Origin: Cellulomonas dongxiuzhuiae
GTDB taxonomy: Bacteria; Actinomycetota; Actinomycetes; Actinomycetales; Cellulomonadaceae
Direction: 5' to 3'
Assembly (NCBI RefSeq): GCF_018623035.1
Contig: NZ_CP076023.1
Coordinates: 2,170,001-2,234,000, forward strand
DNA length: 64,000 nucleotides
Under the pieces are notes generated by a model, which did no database searches, was not told the origin of the DNA, and worked only from the letters and a program-made list of their open reading frames with translations. Shown here piece by piece: positions 55,901 through 63,892 of this stretch; position 1 is the stretch's first letter, and the number at the start of each line of letters is the position of its first letter. The translations under genes and the position numbers were made by a program.

Positions 55901-58900
55901 CGCGGGCACCCTGACCCAGGCCGATCTCGACGAGCGAACCGCAGCCGAGGCGCTGCGGCTGTACATCGAGGGACTCGCCGACGTCGCCGGGATGCGAGTC
56001 GCCGGACTGTGCCACGAGTACGCCGACGACGGCTCACTGCGGACCACTTATGTCTTCGGACGCACCAGCTTCGAGCCGAAGACCTATTGGTACCGGCGCT
56101 TCACCCGGCCGGCGTCCGTGCGCCATGACGACCCCTCGGGGAGTTGGACGGCCTGGGAGCCGCTCGGCGTCGACGTCGAGGGTGAGCACTTGGTCCCGTT
56201 CATGTGGCGCGGGCGACTGTTCGTGGCGTGGGCGCAGCTCCGCCAGGAGGCGAGGCCGCCGGCCCAGGCGCCGGTGGCGGGTACGGTGGAGCAGCCGCGC
56301 AAGTTGTGGACCATGAAGCTCGCCTGGAGCGAGCGCCGCAACGGCCGGTGGACCGCGCGACGCGTCCACTCCGGACACCCCGCCCTGGCCAACGTCCTCC
56401 TGAGCGTCGACACCTGGCCGGAGGACACCATCTTCCTACGTCCGGTCGTCCAGGAGCAGGGCGTCGCGATCAGCGTCTACCTCAACCCGACCCTCTACTC
56501 CAACGCCGCCGCCGACACCCTGAGTCAGAGATCGCTGGACAGCGTGCCTGTCTTCACGTTCTTCTTCGACGGCGACGACGCGCGTCCCGCGGCCGGCTAC
56601 TACCGGTACAGGCAGTCGCGGCTCGGGCAGCCTCCCGAGGACAACATCGGCTATTCCGCGGTGGAACCGGCGGAGAACCCCATCGCAGTCGACCTCACGA
56701 CGTCGATCACCCCCCACCGGGCGATGACCGTTCCGCGACCGGCGGGCCAATTCTCCGTGCCGTCCGGCACTGGGATGTCGTCAGTCCTGAAGACCGCCCC
56801 CCGCCGTCTCGCGGTCGTCATGCCCGCCGACGAACCGGTGCTGCAACTGCAGGCCCCGTCCACGCTGCTGCCCGGTCTGGGCGGCCGCACGGTGCCGTTC
56901 GTGCTCGCCGACAGGGCACGGCAGCTGTTCGTCTACCCCGTGAACCGCCTGACCATGCGCTCGTTTCCCCCGCCGGTACCGGGATCCCCTCCGCTCATTT
57001 CGCTCGTGGACGAGCCGGGAGTGCACATCACCGCCCTCGACATGCCGCAGCTCGGGCGGTTTCGCCAGATCCTCGAGCGCCGGGGTGTCGACGCCGCCCT
57101 GGCCACCGCGACGCAGTACGAGCCGGAGGCGCCGGCCGGCGTGCGCGGGACCTTCGGGCAGTACGGGGCGGACGCCGCCGTCGTCCTCACCCAGCCGCTT
57201 GACGACGTCGTCTTCGCGCCGACTGAGCCGGCGGGGCCGTACAGCTGGGAGCTGTTCTTCCACGTCGCACTCGCCGCGGGGACGGCGCTCAGCCGCAACC
57301 AGCGGTTCGCGGACGCCCGCAGTTGGTTTCACCGCATCTTCGACCCCACCGACACCGGACCCGGTCCCGTCCCCGGTCGCTACTGGCGCTTCCGGCCCTT
57401 CCGGGAGATCGACGCGGGGCCGCCGATGCCGGAGCTGCTCCGGCGGCTCGCCGACAAGGACGACCACTCGCCGGAGAAGATGGCGCTGCTGGCGACGATC
57501 GCCGAGTGGCGGGAGCGACCGTTCGAGCCCCACGTCGTGGCCCGGCTCAGGCCGCGGGCCTACATGTACGCGGTGGTGATGAAGTACCTGGACAACCTGA
57601 TCGCATGGGGGGACCAACTGTTCCGCCGAGAGACCATGGAGGCGCTCGACGAGGCCACACAGCTGTATGTGCTCGCTGCGCAGATCTTGGGCCGCCGACC
57701 TGAGACGATCCCGCCACGGACGCGGCCACTGGCCAAGTCCTATGGGGACCTGCGTCCGGAGCTGGTCGGGGACGCGGGAACACTGGGCAACCCGCTCGTC
57801 GTAGGGGAGAACATCCTCGGCTCCGGCGGCACGACGTCGCCCGCGACCGGTGCGCTGCCTCGGACGCTGTACTTCTGCGTCCCCGGTAACCCCAAACTGC
57901 TCGGCTACCACGCCACGGTCGCCGACCGGCTGAACAAGCTGCGCAACTGCATGACCATCGACGGCGTGGTCCGGCAGCTGCCGCTGTTCGAGCCGCCGAT
58001 CGACCCCGGTCTCCTGGTGCGCGCTAGAGCCTCCGGCGTCGACCTCGGCTCCGTGCTCGCCGACGCCAATGCGCCACTCCCCCTGTACCGCTTCGCCACC
58101 ATGAGCCGCACCGCGGCCGAGCTCTGCGGCCATGTGCGCGAGCTCGGCAGCCAGATGCTGTCGGCGATCGAGAAGCGCGACGGCGAGGTCATGAGCCGGC
58201 TGCGGGACGGGCACGAGCGGACGCTTCTGGCCAGCGTTCGGCAGGTGCGTCAGCTGCAGGTCGACGAGGCGCTCGCGAGCCTGCAGTCCTACCAGCCGGT
58301 GCTCACGAGCGCGCAGGAGCGGCTGGCCTACTACGCGGGTCTGGTGACCCAGGTGGGCGAGGTGTCCATCCCCGGCGGGCCAGCCGGGCCCACCATCGAG
58401 TCGATCGCCGGTGCAGCCATCGAGACCGTCACCAACACGCTCGGCTTCACGCAGTCGCTGATCTCCCAGATCGACCCGTTCTCCAGCGCCGCCACCGAAC
58501 TGGTCAAGCAGGCGCTCACGCGCGCCACCGAGCTGATCCAGGGCGGCGTGCCGGAGGCCGGGGAGGCGACGGCCAAGGTCCCGATCAACGACGCCGAGAA
58601 GCGGCAGCTGACCGAGCTCCGCCAGGCCCGAGACAGCCAGGCCCGCGCCGCCGACATGAAGGCTGCCGCCCGGTTCCTGGCGATGATCCCGGACATCACT
58701 TTGGGCAGCTCGGGCGCCACGGGCTCCCCCGTGGTGACCGCGCAGCTCGGCGGCACCCTGCTCGCCAAGGCGGCCGAGCTGTTCGCCGCGCAGGCTGACG
58801 GCGCGGCGGCCGAGCACAGCTACCGGGCATCGGTCGCAGCGATCCTGGCTGGGCACCAGCGGCGCGCGGCCGACTGGGTCGAGCAGGCCAAGGCCGCAGC

Positions 58901-60155
58901 GAACGACATCACGCAGGCCACCCACCAGATCGCCGCCGCCGGGACCCGGGTCGCCATCGCCTCCGCGGAGCTGCGCAACCATGACCTCCAGGCCGAGCAG
59001 GCTGACGAGGTCGACGAGCTCATGCGCAGCCGATTCAGCAACCAGGAGCTCTACGCCTGGATGATGCAGCAGGTGGGCGACGCGCACTTCCGCAGTTACC
59101 AGCTTGCCTACGACGTCGCCAAGCGCGCGGAGCAGGCCTACCGGCACGAGCTGGGGGTCGACAGCACGAGCTTCATCCGGTTCGGGTACTGGGACAGCGT
59201 CCGGCGCGGGTTGAGCGCCGGCGACCACCTGCTGCATGACCTCAAGCGAATGGAGGTCTCGTACCTGAACGAGGATCGCCGTGAGCTGGAGGTCGTCAAG
59301 CACGTGTCGCTCCGACAGCTCGACGGCGCAGCGCTGCTCCGCCTGCGTGCGACGGGGACGTGCGAGTTCGACGTCCCGGAGTCGCTGCTGGACCTCGACT
59401 TCCCCGGCCATTACTTCCGACGGCTCCGGGACGTCGCGGTCTCGGTCCCAAGCGTCGCCGGGCCGTACACCGGGGTCAACGGCACACTCACGCTGCTCTC
59501 CAGCGTCGTGCGGAACCGGCCCGTAGCGTCCGGCGACTACGACGCTCCGGAGAATCTCGCCATCAGTCGGGTGCCCATCCAGTCGGTGGTGACCCACAGT
59601 GGTCAGGAAGACAACGGGAGGTTCGACGGTACCCGGCCCGACGACCGGTACGGCCCCTTTGAGGGCGCCGGCGCGCTGTCCCGCTGGCGGTTCACAATGC
59701 CCGACGAGTTCCGCGCCTTCGACTACTCGACCATCTCGGACCTCGTCCTGCACCTCCGCTTCACCGCCCGGGACGGCGGCGAGACGCTTGCCACGAAGGC
59801 TCGCAGGTCCCTGGCCGAGCGGCTTGGCGCGCAGGTGCGCGCCCGCAGCACCGAGGTCGGACTGGTGCAGTTGCTGCCGCTGGAGCTGGACTTCCCACGT
59901 GAGTGGCGGCGGTTCAGGGACGACCACGAGCCCTTGCTCTTGACCGTCACTGAACAGCACTTCCCGTACATGTTTCGTGGGCGGGTGGCCCCACACGCCG
60001 CCGCCCTGGTCTGGGACGGCGAATCGCCCGGGATCTCCGTCGATCCTCTCCAAGGCAACGATGACGCCCTGCCGACCTACACGCTTTCCTACGACGCCAA
60101 GTCCCCGCTCCTCACCACCAGCGATCCCCACCTGTTGGTCGCCTACAGCGTCTGA
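49932..60155 (+). CDS. Tc toxin TcA component (pore-forming translocon)
   Basis: A 3,407-residue protein, larger than classic TcA (~2,400-2,500). Residues ~12-75 form a transthyretin/carboxypeptidase-regulatory-like sandwich (VLYTVTGHVLRPGGDG; AQGRYTITFAGRY). VRP1-type motif CGCAGCASMYSPAAYLAELL is at ~613; a helical shell follows (SFYERLLNEPAVTRP ~1063). The neuraminidase-like region has EANRKILLYPENWIEPELRT (~1963) and WYRRFTRP; FHVALAAGTALSRNQRFADA with RSWFHRIFDPT (~2442) is diagnostic for TcA. Long helices (~2740-3060) would form the channel, and GHYFRRLRDVAVSVPSVAGP YTG (~3158) belongs to the TcB-binding C-terminus. ATG 49932 follows AGGAGG, 48 nt after the TcB-TcC stop. Confidence 0.9.
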   Translation: MSDETTGTGETEDRVLYTVTGHVLRPGGDGGPAAPVAGVRVRAFDQDLAEARPLGEAVTGAQGRYTITFAGRYSSSRPSSPGPDPVALLRPGRPAERAKDGPDLWVAVLGPDDGDLLARSPVLTDSGPHIEQDLLLEDPSADGSELDRLTRFLAPRLGGMSLQALDDDQVAAVAQDPRLAAPEVMAAARAARLTDRAMELAARHGIEVGDEAAQLFAGLYAASRVEAVPAAVDPLARDDQWWAMTWAVAVRDGRVAVPAGGQDGVLGLLGRLRRAQRLEPAPPGTAASLGDLLTTLPGGLDDTGRATVAAELDADPGDLGGLRARLLDAHGWTAGTVNSVLRAVGLGEITGGHAPLVAALGRPDPDDAAAALADLAPLGRSQWAELVAAHGVPVHLDLPGDGVGPYVDRLLHDVEQRMPSAYLRARVEDGRIPVAEPAQVARFLANAQTFRLGDQPVLGRFAAAVDGDLAGIAAEAVPTVQAELLRIERLARVSPSLEVAERLLAGGWSSALQIASVDRRRFIEEVGDGIPGGAEVASAVHERAAAASATASALLLSQAPGLDRTPLLPVLPMQTDVAPVPDADPAAATLRSALAAGGQTATLELLFGSPDTCGCAGCASMYSPAAYLAELLQMLDGGQHNTAGASPLDVLLARRPDLAELELSCSNTETVLPLVDIVLELLESSLAGDSFWNTLARGTRTADGTIDDWGFDADLDAGNLPQQLRDDLADLGIDVGASADVTTMPVETGRRWRVAGNGWRLHLRGGANPARLRLTLYPQSIPAAAGDAIPRQYVQWAYEPLRYARFPWALPFDLAEAERDAWLERLRVSSRQVTDAYAGSDRCIRVDAACAVLGIGQGERRLLLEAPSDPWIDWGLDVESTIDENGYQRLWLDELRRVRTLRDRTGLDHRELLDLLDSRFVQASPGLAAPMVLTGDECDTTRMFVGDGFPGGRLTASVARRILLFVRLARRLDWTFRELDCAIRGLGRVTEPDLPVPPGNLSFEHFTEAFVVQLAGVQRLREATSLPVETVLNLFRDELDTQRYWDHTVSPPRLAPSFYERLLNEPAVTRPRAPGLELNATRDGLKAVPPGTGLPLLRLSDYADELAASLSCRRSDVVAVLPPTTTSVPQVLLGAASGPATVDGAWVELPGSGARVDWVVGRPTDATTQVRVTVQQQLPSGAAADVSTTMVARGSQDWRRVRVVLTGGERRVRVRAERVAGAGSVWFTAQVTTGSGLVEDVLDLGALSALSAHLLLARGLRIPVTDYVTLVTMSGIGPLGRPARALELLDAHRRTRQAGLTVAELDVLLRHRYRSAEEEEQADRELSALLGTIRESLRVEEASLTGTTETAVSLTGQLLLELGWPERLVDLVLSAEVLDRTFPAMHAVRLPTLPGQLLGVLPAGLRYSGATGQLEVSAPPRQAAVRMAAAAATLRASAEYAAATAEQRTALDVALDDLTARTAATSQEVAAALAPLARMAGSILPPVHTAGLRADTLPGAAMPTIPPQWRGSFWWDPVTQSLCWIGPMSAGWRDELAELGGTPAGSAYRAAVVALFQAADAYQPTATNLLVAAPGASPVPGVPTPERLLGELPAAADRCLALLTRVVPAVRERRAEAVVRGVLGEAFGVDEDQAAVLLERFRHTEDAVTRPLVARDAEQSWLLARDFLGADPAVSVGQAAFPAQLHALGRLAKLAMVAARTELTAPATAWLFGGWWPAAGLFDLTALPQRPVDGPAPAWSTWTALTTVLTDGERAPDRTELEAIRTALSAVSNPATRAATLAAVLGISDDDVVRLTSDLTVDLGTGGWTPPGMLHPELVSRLLTCAELLRRTGADAGTLDAWRRPATTVGATRARQLARAALSEQGWAAASPPVLDGLRLRRRDALVAFWLRDGRRDAEDLYGDLLVDPLTSACAMTSRVRHAIGSVQLFVHRIVLGLEPEVRTDAVDRGRWDVLRSYRVWEANRKILLYPENWIEPELRTDQTPPFRALAGTLTQADLDERTAAEALRLYIEGLADVAGMRVAGLCHEYADDGSLRTTYVFGRTSFEPKTYWYRRFTRPASVRHDDPSGSWTAWEPLGVDVEGEHLVPFMWRGRLFVAWAQLRQEARPPAQAPVAGTVEQPRKLWTMKLAWSERRNGRWTARRVHSGHPALANVLLSVDTWPEDTIFLRPVVQEQGVAISVYLNPTLYSNAAADTLSQRSLDSVPVFTFFFDGDDARPAAGYYRYRQSRLGQPPEDNIGYSAVEPAENPIAVDLTTSITPHRAMTVPRPAGQFSVPSGTGMSSVLKTAPRRLAVVMPADEPVLQLQAPSTLLPGLGGRTVPFVLADRARQLFVYPVNRLTMRSFPPPVPGSPPLISLVDEPGVHITALDMPQLGRFRQILERRGVDAALATATQYEPEAPAGVRGTFGQYGADAAVVLTQPLDDVVFAPTEPAGPYSWELFFHVALAAGTALSRNQRFADARSWFHRIFDPTDTGPGPVPGRYWRFRPFREIDAGPPMPELLRRLADKDDHSPEKMALLATIAEWRERPFEPHVVARLRPRAYMYAVVMKYLDNLIAWGDQLFRRETMEALDEATQLYVLAAQILGRRPETIPPRTRPLAKSYGDLRPELVGDAGTLGNPLVVGENILGSGGTTSPATGALPRTLYFCVPGNPKLLGYHATVADRLNKLRNCMTIDGVVRQLPLFEPPIDPGLLVRARASGVDLGSVLADANAPLPLYRFATMSRTAAELCGHVRELGSQMLSAIEKRDGEVMSRLRDGHERTLLASVRQVRQLQVDEALASLQSYQPVLTSAQERLAYYAGLVTQVGEVSIPGGPAGPTIESIAGAAIETVTNTLGFTQSLISQIDPFSSAATELVKQALTRATELIQGGVPEAGEATAKVPINDAEKRQLTELRQARDSQARAADMKAAARFLAMIPDITLGSSGATGSPVVTAQLGGTLLAKAAELFAAQADGAAAEHSYRASVAAILAGHQRRAADWVEQAKAAANDITQATHQIAAAGTRVAIASAELRNHDLQAEQADEVDELMRSRFSNQELYAWMMQQVGDAHFRSYQLAYDVAKRAEQAYRHELGVDSTSFIRFGYWDSVRRGLSAGDHLLHDLKRMEVSYLNEDRRELEVVKHVSLRQLDGAALLRLRATGTCEFDVPESLLDLDFPGHYFRRLRDVAVSVPSVAGPYTGVNGTLTLLSSVVRNRPVASGDYDAPENLAISRVPIQSVVTHSGQEDNGRFDGTRPDDRYGPFEGAGALSRWRFTMPDEFRAFDYSTISDLVLHLRFTARDGGETLATKARRSLAERLGAQVRARSTEVGLVQLLPLELDFPREWRRFRDDHEPLLLTVTEQHFPYMFRGRVAPHAAALVWDGESPGISVDPLQGNDDALPTYTLSYDAKSPLLTTSDPHLLVAYSV

Positions 60156-60169
60156 TCGACTGTTCGCGG

Positions 60170-60620
60170 TCGAGTTCCACTCGCGGCGTCGTGACATCCC
60201 GGTGCTCAGCCTCAGCCGAGGCAGAGGTGACCGTCAGCGCCCAGGGAGGCCAACACTCCGGTTTTTCGAGCGACCCGTGGGATCAGCCGATCGCGGAGCT
60301 CATCTCCGACTTCCAGTTGCGCGTCGCGTTCGATGCGGACCATGTCCACGCCATGGCGGGCGTGATGCGCCCGCTCGGTGCCACATCCTCGGCTATGTCG
60401 TTACTCCGGCCCTGCTCGCCTGACTGGGTGCGCTCCACTACGAGTACCAGACCGAGCGCCTCCGCGGACCTCAGGAACGGGTCCGCCGTACTTACGCGCT
60501 TCGGCTCGCCTCCGTCGCCGAGGAGCTGAACCTGATCTCAGGTCCGACCGACATGCAGGCACAGGCCATCCATGAGGAGCGCAGGCTGCTCGCCCGCGAG
60601 ATTGCCCTGGGGGCCGTCCC
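60170..60620 (+). pseudogene. Decayed gene directly downstream of TcA
   Basis: Plus-strand pieces in two frames: AEVTVSAQGGQHSGFSSDPW, DQPIAELISDFQLRVAFDAD and HVHAMAGVMRPL (about 60220-60375), then CHILGYVVTPALLA, a TGA at 60421, LGALHYEYQTERLRGPQERV and RTYALRLASVAEELNLISGP up to LAREIALG. The pieces look like one protein with a hydrophobic segment and helices, broken by a frameshift and a stop. Family unknown; position suggests a former part of the toxin operon, but this is only inference. Confidence 0.4.
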
Positions 60621-60625
60621 GCGCC

Positions 60626-60985
60626 GGGGTCGTCCCGGTCACGCAGCAGCACGTACTCGTCGACGTCGTACGTCGCGTCCTCCGCTCGCGCGAACCGCAT
60701 CGGGACGACTCGGTCGTCCGGGTCACCGAGCAACGCGGCTGCCCGGTCGGCGTCGTCGGCGAGGTCCACAGCTGGCTCGACCTGCCCGTAGTCGGTGGCG
60801 ATCATGTCCTGCCGGCGCAGGTGAGGGGCGCCGAAGGCGGATGCGGGCCGGGTCCCGACGGCCACTCCGTCCTGGGTCCGCACGCCCAGCGGCAGGGAAC
60901 CTCGCAGCGCCAGCGCCGAGCCTGTCGGCGAGCCGAGCGGCGACAGAGGTCCAGGGACGCCGTCGTCTGAGCGTTGACTGGGTCG
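60626..60985 (-). pseudogene. Truncated minus-strand gene fragment of unknown function
   Basis: Minus-strand frame with protein-like sequence: LGVRTQDGVAVGTRPASAFG, RQDMIATDYGQVEPAVDLAD, DADRAAALLGDPDDRVVPMR and FARAEDATYDVDEYVLLRDR, after which the reading turns into non-coding composition at about 60626. No good start was found. It abuts the decayed plus-strand gene end to end. Confidence 0.35.
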
Positions 60986-61056
60986 TGCCACGGCACGGTC
61001 CTGGTCAATCTCTGCCCCCCGGCCGCTCGGTCGCCGAGCACGCTGCTGTCGGTGAG

Positions 61057-62046
61057 TCAGTGGAGCCACGCGGCGCACCGCGAGACCTGGAGGAGGTACG
61101 GCTCGGTGGTGACCGTGTCCCCGTAGGTGGTGCCGAGGAAGGTCCCGTACGAGGTGATGGCGCCGGTCGGCGTGAGCGACGGAGGCGACGCGGAGGCCTC
61201 GACGCACCACACCCGGTGCTCGGGGCCGTTGATCAGCTGGCCGAAGCCCAGGACCGAACCCTCGTACGCGTCGAGGAACCCGGTGACCGGTGCGCCTGGG
61301 GGTGCGGTGATCGGGCCTGCGAAGAAGTTCCTGGTGACCACGTTGTGCGCGAGCCACGTGTACTGGTACGGCAAGGACGTCGTGGCGCGGGACATCTCCG
61401 CCGGGTCGAAAGCGAGCACGAGGGCCTGCCACTCGAAGAACATCGGGGCCGTCCACGCCGAGTCCCTCAGGACACCCCAATAGTCCAGCCAGAGATTCGG
61501 TGGCGTCACCGACAGGTTGTTGACGTGCGCCGCCACCCCGTTGAGGAGAAGGGGGCCGGCGTCGGTGCCGACGTCCCAGATCTGGGTCGCCATCCCGACG
61601 TAGTCCATGCCGACCGGGATCGCCCCGGGGAGGTACTTCGACATGCTGACCTCGGAAGTCCCGACCCCACCGGTGCTCACGCGGGCGATGTGCGCGACGC
61701 CCGAGTCGGTGCAGATGACGACGAACGTGACCTCCGCCAGCCACCCCTGCCCATCCGTGCTGAGCAGCGGGGTGATGCCGACCTCCAAGTCCCCCGTGCT
61801 CGCGTCGTAGGCGAAGGACTGGACGTTGACCGCGACGCGCGACACCGGTGCCGCGCTCGTCTCCGTCTGCAGCCGGTGACCGACCTCCGCCACCTCCACG
61901 AGCTCGAAGCCGGAGGCGACCCGCAGGGGTCCGCGAAACGGCTCGTGTCCGACGTAGCTGAAATACTGAAGCACTGTTCGTCCGGAAGAGCTCGTGAACT
62001 CCGCGACAAGGGTCGGCGGTCGCGTGTTCACTCGGTCCATCTCCAT
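61057..62046 (-). CDS. Intact protein of unknown function at the Tc locus
   Basis: A 329-residue protein starting MEMDRVNTRPPTLVAEFTSS (ATG 62046; ATG 62040 and ATG 62091 are alternatives, no ribosome site is decisive). No family recognised, no signal peptide, no TM helix. The composition suggests beta-rich structure: VAVNVQSFAYDASTGDLEVG, WLAEVTFVVICTDSGVAHIA, LLLNGVAAHVNNLSVTPPNL, VTGFLDAYEGSVLGFGQLIN. Trp and Tyr are frequent in the second half (NLWLDYWGV, YQYTWLAH). It is transcribed towards the toxin genes, with two decayed fragments between. Intactness amid decay suggests it is used. Confidence 0.65.
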   Translation of the reverse strand: MEMDRVNTRPPTLVAEFTSSSGRTVLQYFSYVGHEPFRGPLRVASGFELVEVAEVGHRLQTETSAAPVSRVAVNVQSFAYDASTGDLEVGITPLLSTDGQGWLAEVTFVVICTDSGVAHIARVSTGGVGTSEVSMSKYLPGAIPVGMDYVGMATQIWDVGTDAGPLLLNGVAAHVNNLSVTPPNLWLDYWGVLRDSAWTAPMFFEWQALVLAFDPAEMSRATTSLPYQYTWLAHNVVTRNFFAGPITAPPGAPVTGFLDAYEGSVLGFGQLINGPEHRVWCVEASASPPSLTPTGAITSYGTFLGTTYGDTVTTEPYLLQVSRCAAWLH

Positions 62047-62629
62047 CCCTGGGTGCTCACTCCGCCCACCTCCATCCGCGACGCCAGCCATATAAATGTG
62101 TGGCTCCACGTCGGTACGGCGCGAGCAGCCGCGCGAAGGCGCCGGCGCGCTGCCCTTCGCGCGGTCACGGTGGGTCCGGGTCGAGGACCCCCGCCCGGGA
62201 CACCGCCTTTTGACGGTCCGCCCTGGGGGACGGTGTGTCAAGCCGATTTGTCATTGCTTGCCCTGTGGGTTCCCGAAGGAACCGCCTGCAGTCTGTGGAT
62301 CGACGGCACCTCCACTCCGACCGCCCCCAGATCCTCGGCGCCACCTCGAGTCGCCGAAGCCCGGCGAACCGCCACCGAGAAGGCCCGCACCCGCGAGCCG
62401 TTCGACAAACGCGCGATCTACCGGTTCACGCCGCTCGCCCGGAAGCGCGACAAGGCCGGCAGCCAACGGTGGAAGGACCGGCCCTGGCCGGGCGCGATGA
62501 CGCCGACGACGATCGACGAGCGGCGGCGCCACCACGGTGCCGCCGGGGCTCGGTTGATCGCGCCTTCGGCGGTCGACCCTCTGCGGTGTCTTGCTCAATG
62601 ACCGTCATTCCGGCACGCGCATGCGCGGC
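62047..62629. other. Stretch without a recognisable gene
   Basis: Open frames exist on both strands because of the high GC content, but none shows motifs, a supported start or a consistent protein-like composition over its length. A plus-strand frame around 62390-62470 (AIYRFTPLARKRDKAG) is the most protein-like and has no start. Confidence 0.3.
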
Positions 62630-62908
62630 GAACACCCCGCCGATAGGCTGACGGACCGACGTCGGAGCAGAACGCGACCCTTCGACGGTCTCGGCGACCG
62701 GGATGCGTTCCGGGATCGGAGCGGGGACCCCTTTGGCGGTATCGCCGACCGGAGTCGCCTGTCGACGTTGGGCGGCCTCCAGTTCCGAGAGCCGAGCCTG
62801 AGCCGCCGCATCCCCCACAATGTCAGCATCCGGTCCGTAGGCGCGTCGTCGCAGGCGCGCCAGGTCGTCCGCGTGTTCGAACTCGACCGACCTCCGCGGC
62901 GCATCCAC
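62630..62908 (-). pseudogene. N-terminal fragment of a hypothetical actinobacterial protein
   Basis: Reads VDAPRRSVEFEHADDLARLR, RRAYGPDADIVGDAAAQARL, SELEAAQRRQATPVGD and PIPERIPVAETVEGSRSAP from GTG 62908. The pattern DLARLRxRAYGPDADI..D..A..RL.ELE is typical of the cytoplasmic N-terminus of small actinobacterial membrane proteins of unknown role. The expected membrane segment is missing; the frame past ~62640 has non-coding character. Confidence 0.45.
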
Positions 62909-63061
62909 ATCCTCATGGTCCCCCCGCGCACGACATGGGGCGAGGGACGTCCGGACGTCGCGAAAACCGGAGTTCACTGGCTCGTCGCTCAGGCGACTCC
63001 CGCCCGGTGACGGCGGGCTTGCGCTCGAGGTGAGAACCGTGGCCGCGCTCTACAACTGGAC

Positions 63062-63892
63062 CTACGCAATTCGCGAACGCGATTCCAATCTGTCGAGCAA
63101 GCTCTTCGCGAGGTCCGTACAGTTGGCCTGAATTGCGCGGGTATAGTCCGGACCTTCAAGTCGAAAGTCGTACAATCGTGGGAATTCGTCCTTTGACGAC
63201 AACAGTTTCCATGCGCTCCAGTTCAGCGCCGGGGCAAGCTCGCGAACGGGTCCTGGTGGTCGCGTCCCGTGTGTCTGTGCGTAGGTCTTGATGGCTTCCG
63301 TGGCCATCGCCTCATCGAGCCGTTGAACGTCTGAAATCGGCTTGTAGCCGTCGCGATACTCCTGAATAAGATCCGTCAGATAATCCTCCGAGTCAATCAC
63401 GAGGTTCACATACGATCCTGCGTCATTCCAGCGCGCCTCTAGGCGGAGTCGCAGAGCCTGCAGACGAACGCGGAGTGCAATCACGTCCTGCATACGATCT
63501 CGGTACGAGAGTGTCGAGCGGTGCGCTTCGATCAGGATGCGCGCATGTTCGATGCCGCTTCGGATGCCCTCGATCTCGGCGACGGACTCGTGCACAAACT
63601 CCCGCTCCTGTTGCCGCTCGTCGTGCTCGCGAGCGACGCGTGAGGCCTGATCGTTGCGCTGTTGCGCGTACCGATCCAGCAGCAGTTTGACGATTCCGCC
63701 GATGATCGCCACGGCGATGATGGCGATCAGTGCCTTGGCGACCTCCATCCAGAGGGCTTTCGTGTCGAGTCCGTCGACGTTTGCCCACAACAGGATGAGG
63801 CCCACGAGAGCGAGTACGGCAACGACCGAGACGCCCACCAATGGTCGGATCGTGAGCGCCGAGCGCCCGCCGTGCGCTGTCTCTGGTCCCAT
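63062..63892 (-). CDS. Membrane protein with two TMs and coiled coil, unknown function
   Basis: A 276-residue protein. Two TM helices near the N-terminus (VGVSVVAVLALVGLILLWA and LIAIIAVAIIGGIVKLLL) are followed by a charged coiled coil (QQRNDQASRVAREHDERQQE through VAEIEGIRSGIEHARILIEA) and a helical cytoplasmic domain with NLVIDSEDYLTDLIQEYRDG. No family recognised. ATG 63892 was chosen because GAGGAG lies a few nt before it. The base composition (AT-richer codons such as AAT, ATA, TCA) differs from the core genes, suggesting acquisition. The last 108 bp of the window hold nothing recognised. Confidence 0.75.
   Translation of the reverse strand: MGPETAHGGRSALTIRPLVGVSVVAVLALVGLILLWANVDGLDTKALWMEVAKALIAIIAVAIIGGIVKLLLDRYAQQRNDQASRVAREHDERQQEREFVHESVAEIEGIRSGIEHARILIEAHRSTLSYRDRMQDVIALRVRLQALRLRLEARWNDAGSYVNLVIDSEDYLTDLIQEYRDGYKPISDVQRLDEAMATEAIKTYAQTHGTRPPGPVRELAPALNWSAWKLLSSKDEFPRLYDFRLEGPDYTRAIQANCTDLAKSLLDRLESRSRIA

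Noticed and set aside
56781..60197. Long minus-strand open frame (over 1,100 codons) opposite the TcA gene
   Set aside because: It mirrors the TcA gene in the complementary frame, has biased Arg/Gly/Val composition and no domain; the plus strand carries clear TcA motifs.
60553..62601. Plus-strand open frame of 682 codons
   Set aside because: It runs opposite the unknown gene at 61057-62046 and has Arg-rich, non-protein-like composition over most of its length.
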